Assembly: GCA_016721505.1 (NCBI GenBank)
Contig: JADKHX010000001.1
Coordinates: forward strand, 1 to 64,000
Origin: Rhodocyclaceae bacterium
Lineage (GTDB): Bacteria; Pseudomonadota; Gammaproteobacteria; Burkholderiales; Rhodocyclaceae
Direction: 5' to 3'
DNA: 64,000 nt
Shown in pieces: positions 33,050-41,843 of this stretch (within the stretch, counting starts at the first letter, position 1; each line of letters opens with the position of its first letter). The position numbers and the translations under genes were made by a program. Under the pieces are notes generated by a model. The model had not been told where the DNA came from and did not search any database. It saw only the letters and a list, made by a program, of their open reading frames with translations.

Positions 33050-34207
33050 ATGACATCCAGTGCACGCATGCGCGACATCCGCCCGTTTTATGTGATGGAA
33101 CTGATGAAAAAGGCGCACCAACTAGAAGCCGCAGGCGCGTCGGTAATTCATCTTGAAGTCGGCGAACCAGATTTCCCCACAGCCGAACCTATCGTTGCCG
33201 CCGCACAGAATTTCTTGTCCCATGGTCACGTTCACTACACGCCTTCGCTTGGGATCCCTGAACTACGCCGCGCACTTGCGGACTTCTATCGAACGCGCTA
33301 CCAGCTTGATGTCGACCCGGAAACGATCGTTATCACTGCTGGCGCATCGGCGGCGTTGTTGATTACGCTTGGTGCCTTGGTGAATCCAGGTGACGAATGG
33401 CTAATGCCTGATCCAAGCTATCCTTGCAATCGAAATTTCGCGCGCTTGTTTGATGGCAAAGTGATACCAATTCCCGTTGACGCCACATCCAACTTCCAGC
33501 CTAGCGCCGCCGATATTGCAAGGTACTGGAGTCCTGCCACGCGTGGCTTGATGGTGGCATCGCCGTCAAATCCTACAGGCACAATTTTGAGTCAGTCTCA
33601 GATTGCGGCGTTATGGCAAGAAGTCAGCGATCGTAGCGGGCACTTAGTCGTCGATGAGATATACCACGGCCTGACCTACGGCGTGGATTTAGCATCGGCG
33701 CTTGCAATCAGTAAAGATATTTTTGTCATCAATAGCTTCTCAAAATATTTTGGTATGACCGGCTGGCGACTTGGTTGGATGATTGTTCCCGAAACGCATT
33801 TACGCGATGTTGAAAAGTTGGCGCAGAACTTGTTTATCTGCCCGTCGACCATTGCCCAGCATGCAGCGCTCGCTGCATTTGCGCCTGAAACTTTGGAGAT
33901 ATTGGAGAAACGGCGCGCGATTTTTTCTCATCGTCGCAACGTCTTGGTTGGCGGTCTGCGTGCGCTCGGATTTGAAATCGCTACCGAACCGCAAGGCGCG
34001 TTTTATATCTATGCAGATTGCAGTCGCTTCACCGATAACAGCGCCGAATTTGCCGACAAGCTACTTATGGAGGCAGGGGTCGCGACGACTGCGGGTAATG
34101 ACTTCGGCACTAATCGGGCAAGCACGCATATGCGATTTGCCTACACTTCAGATGTCGCCAAACTGGAAGAGGCATTAAGCCGAATCAAGCGTTTCCTTGG
34201 GCAGTAA
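33050..34207 (+). CDS. Class I/II PLP-dependent aminotransferase
   Basis: 385 residues; ATG 33050 has TTGAGG 8-13 nt upstream. Fold-type I marks: VIHLEVGEPDFPTAEP near 33-48, VITAGASAALLI, the PLP-contacting SPSNPTGT, the aspartate and tyrosine of VVDEIYHGL, and the Schiff-base lysine in NSFSKYFGMTGWRLGW. It belongs with AspC-like pyridoxal aminotransferases of the Ib group; its amino donor cannot be told from sequence. Separate from pckG by a terminator, so it probably has its own promoter. Confidence 0.88.
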   Translation: MTSSARMRDIRPFYVMELMKKAHQLEAAGASVIHLEVGEPDFPTAEPIVAAAQNFLSHGHVHYTPSLGIPELRRALADFYRTRYQLDVDPETIVITAGASAALLITLGALVNPGDEWLMPDPSYPCNRNFARLFDGKVIPIPVDATSNFQPSAADIARYWSPATRGLMVASPSNPTGTILSQSQIAALWQEVSDRSGHLVVDEIYHGLTYGVDLASALAISKDIFVINSFSKYFGMTGWRLGWMIVPETHLRDVEKLAQNLFICPSTIAQHAALAAFAPETLEILEKRRAIFSHRRNVLVGGLRALGFEIATEPQGAFYIYADCSRFTDNSAEFADKLLMEAGVATTAGNDFGTNRASTHMRFAYTSDVAKLEEALSRIKRFLGQ

Positions 34208-34231
34208 TACCCAATTCACAGAAGGAAAGAG

Positions 34232-34270
34232 CCATAAAAAAGACGCAGGTTAAAAAACACGCTGCGTCTT
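34232..34270 (-). terminator. Terminator of the H1-like gene
   Basis: AAGACGCAG and CTGCGTCTT form a 9-bp stem. On the minus strand the stem is followed by TTTTTT, 50 nt past the leftward stop. It lies 24 nt beyond the convergent aminotransferase stop and may serve both. Confidence 0.75.
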
Positions 34271-34320
34271 GTGGGTCATGCAATACCGAACAGGCGAACC
34301 TGTCCGGTACCCCAACACCG

Positions 34321-34857
34321 TTATGGACGGGAGCCGGTTGGAAACGGCCATGCAGCAGCCGGATTTAGCGATGACTTGATACCAGGAGCGGCGGCAGTCG
34401 AAGGGGCAGCAGCGGCAGGTTTTGCAGCGGCTTTCTTCGGTGCAGCTTTTTTCGCGGCAGGTTTGGCAGCAGCCTTTTTAGGCGCGGCTTTCTTTGCAGC
34501 AGCTTTCTTAGGTGCAGCTTTCTTTGCAGCAGGTTTGGCAGCAGCCTTTTTAGGCGCGGCTTTTTTTGCAGCAGGTTTCTTTGCTGCGGGTTTTTTTGCA
34601 GCGGCCTTTTTAGGGGCTGCTTTCTTTGCTGCGGGTTTCTTTGCAGCAGCCTTTTTAGGGGCAGCTTTTTTTGCAGCAGGTTTAGCAGCAGCTTTTTTAG
34701 GAGCAGCTTTTTTTGCAGCCGGCTTCGCAGCGGCTTTCTTCGGTGCAGCTTTTTTCACCGCTGGTTTAGCAGCAGCTTTCTTCGGGGCCGCAGCTTTCTT
34801 AGCGGCAGGCTTGGCCGCGGCTTTCTTTGCGACCGGCTTCTTGGCTGATGTAGCCAT
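34321..34857 (-). CDS. Histone H1-like Lys/Ala/Pro-rich DNA-binding protein
   Basis: 178 residues from ATG 34857, with a perfect AAGGAGG 6-12 nt upstream. Apart from a 25-residue non-repetitive C-terminus, the protein is built of AAKKAA, PKKAAAKP and PAAKKAAP units, giving a very basic, disordered chain like the C-terminal tail of eukaryotic H1, bacterial AlgP/HctB and other betaproteobacterial H1-like proteins. Such proteins bind DNA without sequence preference. The strong ribosome site and own terminator suggest high expression as a single gene. The repeat number is likely to vary between strains by slippage. Which H1-like family it belongs to cannot be settled. Confidence 0.85.
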   Translation of the reverse strand: MATSAKKPVAKKAAAKPAAKKAAAPKKAAAKPAVKKAAPKKAAAKPAAKKAAPKKAAAKPAAKKAAPKKAAAKKPAAKKAAPKKAAAKKPAAKKPAAKKAAPKKAAAKPAAKKAAPKKAAAKKAAPKKAAAKPAAKKAAPKKAAAKPAAAAPSTAAAPGIKSSLNPAAAWPFPTGSRP

Positions 34858-35322
34858 GTTGAACCTCCTTAACAAATTAACAGGAAAGAACCACCACATA
34901 CTTCTTACTGCAACCCGTCTGGGTTAGCACGGATTATTAGCCACTTCTATTAAATTGAAAGCGACGAATTCCTAAGTTTTTTCCGTCCATCATTACGCTT
35001 TGAAATTGATGACCGAAAATGTGATATTGATTTGTCATGCTCATGCAATTCCTTCAAGATCTGCTGCAACATCGTGCCACACAAAGCATTTTTGCTACAT
35101 CACCAATCGCTGGCGAGACTTTTTTATATCGTTCAAACGCGCTTCTGCAAAATTTCTAAGGCTGTCAGTAATTTTCGCTGACCTACTAGATGTAGTAGGT
35201 CGACCCCAATTTGCGACTAATTGTAGTAGGTCATAAAAAACTTGCAAGTATTTTGAGGGTGCGTCGAGAATTTCTTGTGAGAAATCCAACACGCTGTCGT
35301 GCGCAAACTATGCGGTACCGTA
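34858..35322. other. 465-bp spacer upstream of the H1-like gene
   Basis: A/T-richer than its surroundings. It must hold the promoter of the H1-like gene. Two direct copies of TGTAGTAGGTC lie near 35190 and 35222. Short frames exist on both strands (up to about 78 codons), but none has a ribosome site plus family-like composition, and I do not call a gene here. Confidence 0.5.
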
Positions 35323-35865
35323 CTAGCGCTGCGTAATGCGTTGCCAATCAAAACCGGAGCCGGGATCAGTCTTGCGACCTGGCGCGATATCGCAATGACC
35401 GACGACGTCGAGAATCGGAAACGCACGGCGCAATTCTGTTATCAGTTCGTTCAGTATTTGATATTGCGCCTCTTCAAAAATAGTCTCATCGTCGCCTTCA
35501 AGCTCAATCCCGATCGAGAAATCATTACAACGTTCACGCGCTCGCCAGCTCGAAACGCCTGCATGCCACGCACGATCATGGCAGGAAACGAACTGTACCA
35601 ACTGCCCACTGCGTCGAATAAAAAAATGCGCGGATACGCGTAGCTCATATATTTCGGCGTAGTACGGATGCGCTGCGGGATCTAGTTCATTGGTGAATAG
35701 CTGCCCAACCGCCTCACCGCCAAATTGGCCGGGCGGCAAGCTTATGGCGTGAATCACAACTAATTCGACCAGGCTTTCGGCGGGGCGACGATCGAAATTC
35801 GGAGATGTGACTCTTGCTGCGCCTGAACACCAACCGGCGTGGTCAATTTCCAACGGGGCGACCAT
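35323..35865 (-). CDS. ampD: 1,6-anhydro-N-acetylmuramyl-L-alanine amidase
   Basis: 180 residues. A cytoplasmic zinc amidase that strips the peptide from anhydro-muropeptides in cell-wall recycling. Zinc ligands are H39 (ELVVIHAISLP), H157 (VVGHCDIAPGRKTDPG) and D167; K165 is the conserved catalytic lysine. GIELEG and the FGG and HFFIRR segments agree with AmpD. Its ATG follows the pilR stop with no gap, so it ends the leftward pilS-pilR-ampD operon. Confidence 0.93.
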   Translation of the reverse strand: MVAPLEIDHAGWCSGAARVTSPNFDRRPAESLVELVVIHAISLPPGQFGGEAVGQLFTNELDPAAHPYYAEIYELRVSAHFFIRRSGQLVQFVSCHDRAWHAGVSSWRARERCNDFSIGIELEGDDETIFEEAQYQILNELITELRRAFPILDVVGHCDIAPGRKTDPGSGFDWQRITQR

Positions 35866-37221
35866 TCAGTCCGCAAGCCCCAGACGCGCCATGCGATATC
35901 GCATCGAACGGAATGTTATGCCGAGCATCCGAGCAGCGGCCGTGCGGTTGTCATTAGTTTTTTCCAAGGCATCTAGTATGACTTGACGCTCGACTTGATC
36001 GAGGCGGTCTTGCAACGAACCGGAGATTGATCCGTCGCTCGATTCATTGGGTACCAGCGCCAAATCTTGCGCATGTATGACAGCGCCTGAGGTCAGCGCC
36101 ATCGCCCGCTCTAAAATATTTTCCAGTTCACGCACATTGCCCGGGAAGGAATAGTTGCCTAATGCATCAACGGCATCAGGCGCGATTTCGAACGAAACAT
36201 TTGAAGCGCGCCCGTCGCCAGATAATCGCTCAAGTGTTCGTTGCGCCAAGGTGCCAATATCGTCACGGCACTCGCGCAACGCAGGCATTCTTAGTTCAAT
36301 CACATTGACGCGATAAAACAAATCCTGTCGAAATCGTCCTTGTTCCACCAGTGCTTTCAGATCTTGATGCGTGGCGCAAATTAAACGCACATCAAGTGGT
36401 TCCTCAGTAGTTGCACCAACTTTACGCACTCGCTTTTCCTGAATAGCACGCAAGAGCTTTACTTGCATTGGCAAAGGCAACTCGGCGACTTCATCAAGAA
36501 ACAAGGTTCCGCCGTTAGCTGCCTGGAATACGCCATCGCGATCTTCACCGGCACCGGTGAACGACCCCTTTCGATAGCCAAAAAATTCACTTTCAACCAA
36601 GTTGTCCGGGATTGCACCGCAGTTGACCGCTATGAAAGGTCCTTTGCGATGTGCGGCCTGCGCATGAATGCGTCGCGCCGCCAGCTCCTTTCCGGTACCC
36701 GATTCGCCAGTGATATAAACCGGCGCCTGACTTTTCGCGACGCGATCAATCAAATCCCTGACTTGGCAAATCGCTGGCGAGTTACCAATCAGATCAGGTG
36801 GCGCATCGCCGAGTTTGCTGTTGGTTAGATCAACCTCAAGCACTGACTTGACCAGCCCACGCAATTGTTCCAAGGAAACCGGTTTGGAGATGTAATCAAA
36901 CGCGCCAGCCTTCAACGCCGAGACCGCACTTTCGGCACTGCCGTGCGCAGTAATGACTGCGACCGGCAAGTCGCCACCTCGCGTTGCGATATGTCGAACC
37001 AGATCCAAGCCATCACCATCGGGCAAACGCATATCCGTCAGGCATAACTGATAGCGCTTCGTTTCGAGCAACGCACGCGCCTCGGCAAGCGATTCGACAC
37101 AATCAGCGCGCAGACCCATTTTGGCGAGTGTTAGATCAAGTAGTTCGCGGATATCTGCCTCGTCATCGACCACCAGCACTAGCTTTCCCTCGCCACCTCG
37201 CTTGGCATCCAGTTTGTTCAT
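35866..37221 (-). CDS. pilR: Sigma-54-dependent response regulator, PilR-type
   Basis: 451 residues. A receiver domain (VLVVDDEADIRELL; phosphorylation aspartate in CLTDMRLPDGDG; lysine in YISKPV) precedes a full AAA+ domain (Walker A GESGTGKE, the sigma-54 contact loop GSFTGA, Walker B TLFLDE, R in the RFRQDLFYR finger region) and a Fis-type HTH (NDNRTAAARMLGITFRSMRYRM). PilR activates type IV pilin genes. It overlaps pilS by 4 nt. A near-consensus sigma-54 promoter precedes the prepilin gene at 48.1 kb and is a likely target. Confidence 0.93.
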   Translation of the reverse strand: MNKLDAKRGGEGKLVLVVDDEADIRELLDLTLAKMGLRADCVESLAEARALLETKRYQLCLTDMRLPDGDGLDLVRHIATRGGDLPVAVITAHGSAESAVSALKAGAFDYISKPVSLEQLRGLVKSVLEVDLTNSKLGDAPPDLIGNSPAICQVRDLIDRVAKSQAPVYITGESGTGKELAARRIHAQAAHRKGPFIAVNCGAIPDNLVESEFFGYRKGSFTGAGEDRDGVFQAANGGTLFLDEVAELPLPMQVKLLRAIQEKRVRKVGATTEEPLDVRLICATHQDLKALVEQGRFRQDLFYRVNVIELRMPALRECRDDIGTLAQRTLERLSGDGRASNVSFEIAPDAVDALGNYSFPGNVRELENILERAMALTSGAVIHAQDLALVPNESSDGSISGSLQDRLDQVERQVILDALEKTNDNRTAAARMLGITFRSMRYRMARLGLAD

Positions 37222-38792
37222 TCACGTTCCTCAAAGCTAATTCGGAAATGCGCACCGCTAGACGATGCCACCAATTCAAGATAGGCACCATTAGACTCAC
37301 ACAACTCACGTGCAATATACAAACCCAAACCCGTGCCGTTACGATGCGTGGTGATAAAAGGTTCGAAAATCTGCCCCTGCAATGTCGCATCAATCCCCGG
37401 GCCGTCATCAATGATGTTTAGCTCCACACGACCGGTATTTTCGGCGAAGCCCAACTCTACCCGAACCGCGCCATCGGCCGCACTGGCGTGACGCAGCGCA
37501 TTACCCAATAAATTCCATAAAACGCGATACAAATGTGCGCGGTCAAAGCGAAAACTGCCGGTGCCACCAACGTTAATTATCCGACGCAGACTATCGGGAT
37601 CATGTAGCGCGAACTCTTCACGAAATGCGGAATAAAAAGTAGTCCAATGCAACACCTCACGATCTGCACGATCACGCCGCCCGAGTTCCAGAACTTCCTC
37701 AACCAGCCGATTTAGGCGCGCCGTGTTGTCACCAACTATCTCAGCTAGTCGCTTGCGCAATGCATCCGTTTCATCCTCGCCTAACAATTCCGCAGCGTGA
37801 GAAATAGCCGCCAGCGGATTGCGAATCTCGTGTGCGATATTCGCTGTGAGCCGCCCCAGCGCAGCCAGTTTCAGTTGTTGCGCTTGGTGTTCAAGTCGCT
37901 CGATATCTTCTATATACAACAGTGCATTGCCAACCGATTCTTGCGCAGGCAAATAGCGCACGCGCAGCGACTTGCCACGCACAATACGCATGGTTTCAAC
38001 TGTCTCGACACGGTTGACCGACCACACCGCGAAGCGCAAGGCCAGTACCGCCGATATTTCTGACAAAAATGTACCTGCGCTAAACATCCCCAAAAGACGA
38101 TCTGCCGGAGGATTGGATTGCTTCACTTTGCCGTCGACGCCGACCACCAAAACGCCGTCAGTCATATCATGAATGATGCGCTCACTAATCCGCAATTGGC
38201 TAGCCAACTCTCTGCCGCGTTCGGTTGCCAATGCTTCATTCGCAACAACCCGTCGTGCCAACAATTGTGCGGTGATTGCAGTGCCAAAAAATCCGAGGCA
38301 AGTGAATCCAGTGCGAACAAAATCGGCTGCATCAGCGTTGAGTTCTAAGGCACGCCAACTCTGCTCCAGCAATACCGACACCGACGCTAACGCCGCATAA
38401 AACAAAGTCATTCGACCCTGCCCTACTAAGCCAGCACCTGCCACCACTACCATCAACAGAACACCAATACCGCTCTTCTGACCACCGCTCGAGTACATCA
38501 TTAGGGTGATGAAAAAAATGTCGGCGGCGACTTGCAAGGACAATTGCAAATTGAAATATTCGCGTCGGCGTTGCATGGCGACAATAAACAAGATTGCCGC
38601 AATGACATAAGCCACTGCAGATCGAACAAACAAGTCTGGATGCTCGGTGCCCACATTGAGCACGTCGCCCGATACAACCACCACCGACACGAACATCACA
38701 CCAACGGCAAGTCGATAGAGCGAAAAGAAACGCAGTGATCGCCAAAAGGTGTCGGGCGCCGATAGTACCTGCGACCAATAAGGATTGCTCAT
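37218..38792 (-). CDS. pilS: Sensor histidine kinase, PilS-type
   Basis: 524 residues. Six hydrophobic segments fill the first 185 residues. A PAS-like domain follows (ERIIHDMTDGVLVVGVDGKV), then the HisKA phospho-acceptor in NIAHEIRNPLAAISHAAELL, and the ATPase with N box WNLLGNALRHA, G1 IDDGPGID and G2 GTGLGLYIA. The architecture and pairing with pilR identify it. In pseudomonads PilS senses pilin level in the inner membrane. It overlaps the small zinc-protein gene by 4 nt. Confidence 0.93.
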   Translation of the reverse strand: MSNPYWSQVLSAPDTFWRSLRFFSLYRLAVGVMFVSVVVVSGDVLNVGTEHPDLFVRSAVAYVIAAILFIVAMQRRREYFNLQLSLQVAADIFFITLMMYSSGGQKSGIGVLLMVVVAGAGLVGQGRMTLFYAALASVSVLLEQSWRALELNADAADFVRTGFTCLGFFGTAITAQLLARRVVANEALATERGRELASQLRISERIIHDMTDGVLVVGVDGKVKQSNPPADRLLGMFSAGTFLSEISAVLALRFAVWSVNRVETVETMRIVRGKSLRVRYLPAQESVGNALLYIEDIERLEHQAQQLKLAALGRLTANIAHEIRNPLAAISHAAELLGEDETDALRKRLAEIVGDNTARLNRLVEEVLELGRRDRADREVLHWTTFYSAFREEFALHDPDSLRRIINVGGTGSFRFDRAHLYRVLWNLLGNALRHASAADGAVRVELGFAENTGRVELNIIDDGPGIDATLQGQIFEPFITTHRNGTGLGLYIARELCESNGAYLELVASSSGAHFRISFEERE

Positions 38793-39022
38793 GAAGCATC
38801 CTTTGACGCCAACCGATGCGCTTCAGAGCAGAAAAATTCACCGCCCGCGGTGACGGCGTCAGTTGCGGGGAAATTCACCGCGCAAAAAGCACAGCGGAGC
38901 AATCCTTCAGCTGGTTGCGCATCGTCAACGGGTTTAGTCTGTTTAACGCTCCGCGCGCGTCGTAGCCAATAAAACAGAAGCACGGCGACCGCAACAAGGA
39001 TCAGCGTGCGCAGAAAAATCAT
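38789..39022 (-). CDS. PP0621-type small membrane-anchored zinc-ribbon protein
   Basis: 77 residues. An N-terminal membrane helix (FLRTLILVAVAVLLFYWLRR) is followed by a linker and a putative zinc site, LRCAFCAVNFPATDAV then EFFCSEAH. Genes of this type commonly sit directly before pilS in betaproteobacteria. It overlaps pilS by 4 nt, so the leftward operon is this gene, pilS, pilR, ampD. Function unknown. Confidence 0.8.
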   Translation of the reverse strand: MIFLRTLILVAVAVLLFYWLRRARSVKQTKPVDDAQPAEGLLRCAFCAVNFPATDAVTAGGEFFCSEAHRLASKDAS

Positions 39023-39055
39023 ACGGAACGATTAACGCCAAACGAAATACAAAGT

Positions 39056-39132
<77 letters not shown>

Positions 39133-39238
39133 ACGGCGCATTAACGCTGGAAAATTTGTCACTTCACTCAATCCAGCAAGCATATGGGTCGCTCCGAATT
39201 CGGGATAGAAAGGCACGTTCGGATACGTTGGCCATGTT

Positions 39239-40207
39239 CTAAAAGTTTCTGAGCACCGCAAAGTCGGCAAATTCTAGCAGCGTTTTCTTGAATATTGAAT
39301 CCGCTAACGGTGCCAGTGACGCTTTCGCAGCGCTCGCCTCCGCTTCACCAAATACGCGTGATTTGGTGAGCGCATCGCAAGCATGTACTGCCGCTAAAAC
39401 ATCGGCAAAATCTTCGCGACTACCCTGTTCGATGGCGTTGCGGACGACGCTGACTTGCGCTGAATTTCCACTTTGCATTACGTGAATCAGTGGCAACGTG
39501 GTTTTGCCTTCCGCCAAATCATCGCCGAGGTGTTTGCCGGTTTTCTCTTCATGGCCGGAGTAGTCCAACACGTCATCAATGATTTGAAAAGCGGTACCCA
39601 AATGCTTGCCATAGTTGGCCAGGCCAGTTTCAATTTCATCATTCGCGCCTGCCACAATGCCACCCAGTCGCCCAGCCGCCTCAAACAATTTCGCCGTCTT
39701 GAAATGCACCACATGCAAGTATTCGTCGACCGACAAATCGGCATTTCGGCAGTTCATTAGTTGGAGCACTTCGCCTTCGGCGATGATATTGGTGGCATCG
39801 GCCAATACTTCCATGACTCGCCGATCCGGTACGCTCAACATCATCTGAAATGCACGGGAATATAGAAAATCGCCAACCAAGACACTAGCAGCATTGCCAA
39901 AAACAGCATTTGCAGTCTTCGCGCCTCTGCGCATCGTTGATTCGTCAACTACGTCATCATGCAACAAGGTCGCTGTATGGATAAATTCGATGACGGCCGC
40001 CAACTCGTGATGATGCACGCCCTCATAGCCACAGGCACGTGCAGTCGCCAGAACCAGTGCGGGTCGCATCCGCTTACCACCGGCGCCAATGATGTAGTCG
40101 GCAACTTGGCGCACTAACACCACATCCGAGTGCAGTCGTTGTCGAATTACGGCGTCCACCGCAGTCATGTCCGACAAAATTGATAGTTGAGCGTTTGCAG
40201 AATCCAC
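39239..40207 (-). CDS. ispB: Polyprenyl (octaprenyl) diphosphate synthase
   Basis: 322 residues from GTG 40207. It adds isopentenyl units to make the quinone side chain. Both aspartate-rich motifs are present: LLHDDVVDES (first) and IIDDVLDYSG (second), with GGKRMRP, the LVGDFLYSRAF segment and FKTAKLFEAA. The N-terminus aligns in length with E. coli IspB; ATG 40168 is an alternative start. Chain length cannot be decided from sequence; octaprenyl is inferred from the usual ubiquinone-8 of this group. Confidence 0.93.
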   Translation of the reverse strand: MDSANAQLSILSDMTAVDAVIRQRLHSDVVLVRQVADYIIGAGGKRMRPALVLATARACGYEGVHHHELAAVIEFIHTATLLHDDVVDESTMRRGAKTANAVFGNAASVLVGDFLYSRAFQMMLSVPDRRVMEVLADATNIIAEGEVLQLMNCRNADLSVDEYLHVVHFKTAKLFEAAGRLGGIVAGANDEIETGLANYGKHLGTAFQIIDDVLDYSGHEEKTGKHLGDDLAEGKTTLPLIHVMQSGNSAQVSVVRNAIEQGSREDFADVLAAVHACDALTKSRVFGEAEASAAKASLAPLADSIFKKTLLEFADFAVLRNF

Positions 40208-40388
40208 GAGTTCAATAGGCAGTTGGGGAAACCACGATGTTAGGTGTCGCGTGTCGCTACGTCAAATAGGAATTCTTGTGAATGGAACTGAGATTTGTTG
40301 CTTGGCGAATCGCTGGAAGCTCAGCGCCTAGAGGCTTTTCACCTATACTCCCGAATCAAACGCACGTGCCTTTTACATCGCGTTTTGC

Positions 40389-40413
40389 CAGTTGGTGCTG
40401 GTGGCACGCCGTC
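40389..40413 (+). repeat. Dispersed 25-bp repeat, copy 8
   Basis: CAGTTGGTGCTG, centre GTGGC, ACGCCGTC. It lies 27 nt before the argH start, in the ispB/argH divergent spacer. Confidence 0.9.
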
Positions 40414-40440
40414 CGCAAACCTTTGAGCTTTCACTTTTTT

Positions 40441-41835
40441 ATGAGCGCAGAACAATCAAAAACAGTTTCCACCGCGTGGTCTGGCCGATTTGCTGAGCCG
40501 GTTTCCGATCTCGTTAAACGCTATACCGCGTCGGTGGGTTTCGATCAGCGCATGTGGCCACAAGATATCCGCGGCTCACTGGCACATGCGCGAATGCTGT
40601 GTCGGCAAAACATCATTAGCGCTACCGACCTAGTCGAAATTGAACGCGGCATGGCACAAATCGTGACGGAAATCGAAGGCGGAAAATTTGATTGGACGCT
40701 TGAGGCCGAAGATGTGCATTTGAATATCGAGCGGCGACTAACAGCACTGATTGGTGATGCCGGCAAACGCCTGCATACTGGGCGCTCGCGCAACGATCAA
40801 GTCGCCACTGATATCCGACTCTGGCTGCGCGATGCGATAGACGAAATCGCGCTTTTGTTGCGTGCATTGCAGGTTTCGTTGATCAACCTCGCCGAAATTC
40901 ATGCAGCAACGCCGATGCCAGGATTCACCCACCTCCAGGTTGCGCAACCAGTAACGTTTGGTCATCACTTGATGGCTTATGTTGAAATGTTCAGCCGTGA
41001 CCGTGCGCGAATGGCCGATGCGCGCCAACGTACCAACCGCTCACCTTTAGGCGCTGCCGCGCTGGCCGGAACAACTTATCCGATTGACCGCGCGTCAGTC
41101 GCCAATGAACTTGGATTTAATGGCGTGTGCGAGAACTCGCTCGATGCGGTCTCTGACAGAGATTTTGCAATTGAGTTCACCGCCGCTGCGGCGATCGTCA
41201 TGGTGCATATTTCGCGGTTTTCCGAAGAGCTAATTTTGTGGATGAACCCACGCGTTGGATTCATCGATTTACCGGATCGATTTTGCACTGGCTCGTCGAT
41301 CATGCCGCAGAAAAAAAACCCCGACGTACCCGAACTCGCCCGAGGAAAAACCGGTCGTGTATTCGGTCATTTGATGGGATTGCTGACCTTGATGAAGGGT
41401 CAAGCATTGGCCTACAACAAAGATAATCAAGAGGACAAGGAACCGCTGTTTAATACCGTTGATACTTTGCGCGACACCCTGCGAATTTTTGCTGATTTGG
41501 TTCCCGGTATTAAAGTCCGCGCCGACAATATGGCGGCCGCTTTGCAACAAGGTTATGCGACTGCAACTGATCTGGCGGACTACCTCGTCAAGAAAGGCGT
41601 GCCGTTTCGCGATGCGCACGAAATTGTCGCTAACGCTACGCGCCGTTGCGAAGAAAGCAACTCCAATTTAACTGATCTTTCACTGGCCGAATTGCAATCG
41701 TTTTCGGCACTGATAGATCAAGACGTGTTCGCAGTTTTGACTATCGAAGGATCGCTTGCCGCCCGCGATCACATAGGCGGCACCGCGCCACTGCAAGTGC
41801 TCGCCGCAATTGCGCGTGCGCGTGCGAACGGTTGA
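40441..41835 (+). CDS. argH: Argininosuccinate lyase
   Basis: 464 residues from ATG 40441; the frame is open upstream but the family begins near here. It splits argininosuccinate to arginine and fumarate. Marks: WSGRFAEPVSDLV, GRSRNDQVATDIRLW, TPMPGFTHLQVAQP with the catalytic histidine, and the mobile loop GSSIMPQKKNPDVPELARGKTGRV. Spacer to the kinase gene is 8 nt, so the two are probably cotranscribed. Confidence 0.96.
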   Translation: MSAEQSKTVSTAWSGRFAEPVSDLVKRYTASVGFDQRMWPQDIRGSLAHARMLCRQNIISATDLVEIERGMAQIVTEIEGGKFDWTLEAEDVHLNIERRLTALIGDAGKRLHTGRSRNDQVATDIRLWLRDAIDEIALLLRALQVSLINLAEIHAATPMPGFTHLQVAQPVTFGHHLMAYVEMFSRDRARMADARQRTNRSPLGAAALAGTTYPIDRASVANELGFNGVCENSLDAVSDRDFAIEFTAAAAIVMVHISRFSEELILWMNPRVGFIDLPDRFCTGSSIMPQKKNPDVPELARGKTGRVFGHLMGLLTLMKGQALAYNKDNQEDKEPLFNTVDTLRDTLRIFADLVPGIKVRADNMAAALQQGYATATDLADYLVKKGVPFRDAHEIVANATRRCEESNSNLTDLSLAELQSFSALIDQDVFAVLTIEGSLAARDHIGGTAPLQVLAAIARARANG

Positions 41836-41843
41836 TATTCGAC

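Noticed and set aside
35095..35292. 65-codon minus-strand frame upstream of the H1-like gene
   Set aside because: Amphipathic-looking, but no ribosome site, no family match and no conserved context; not supported as a gene.
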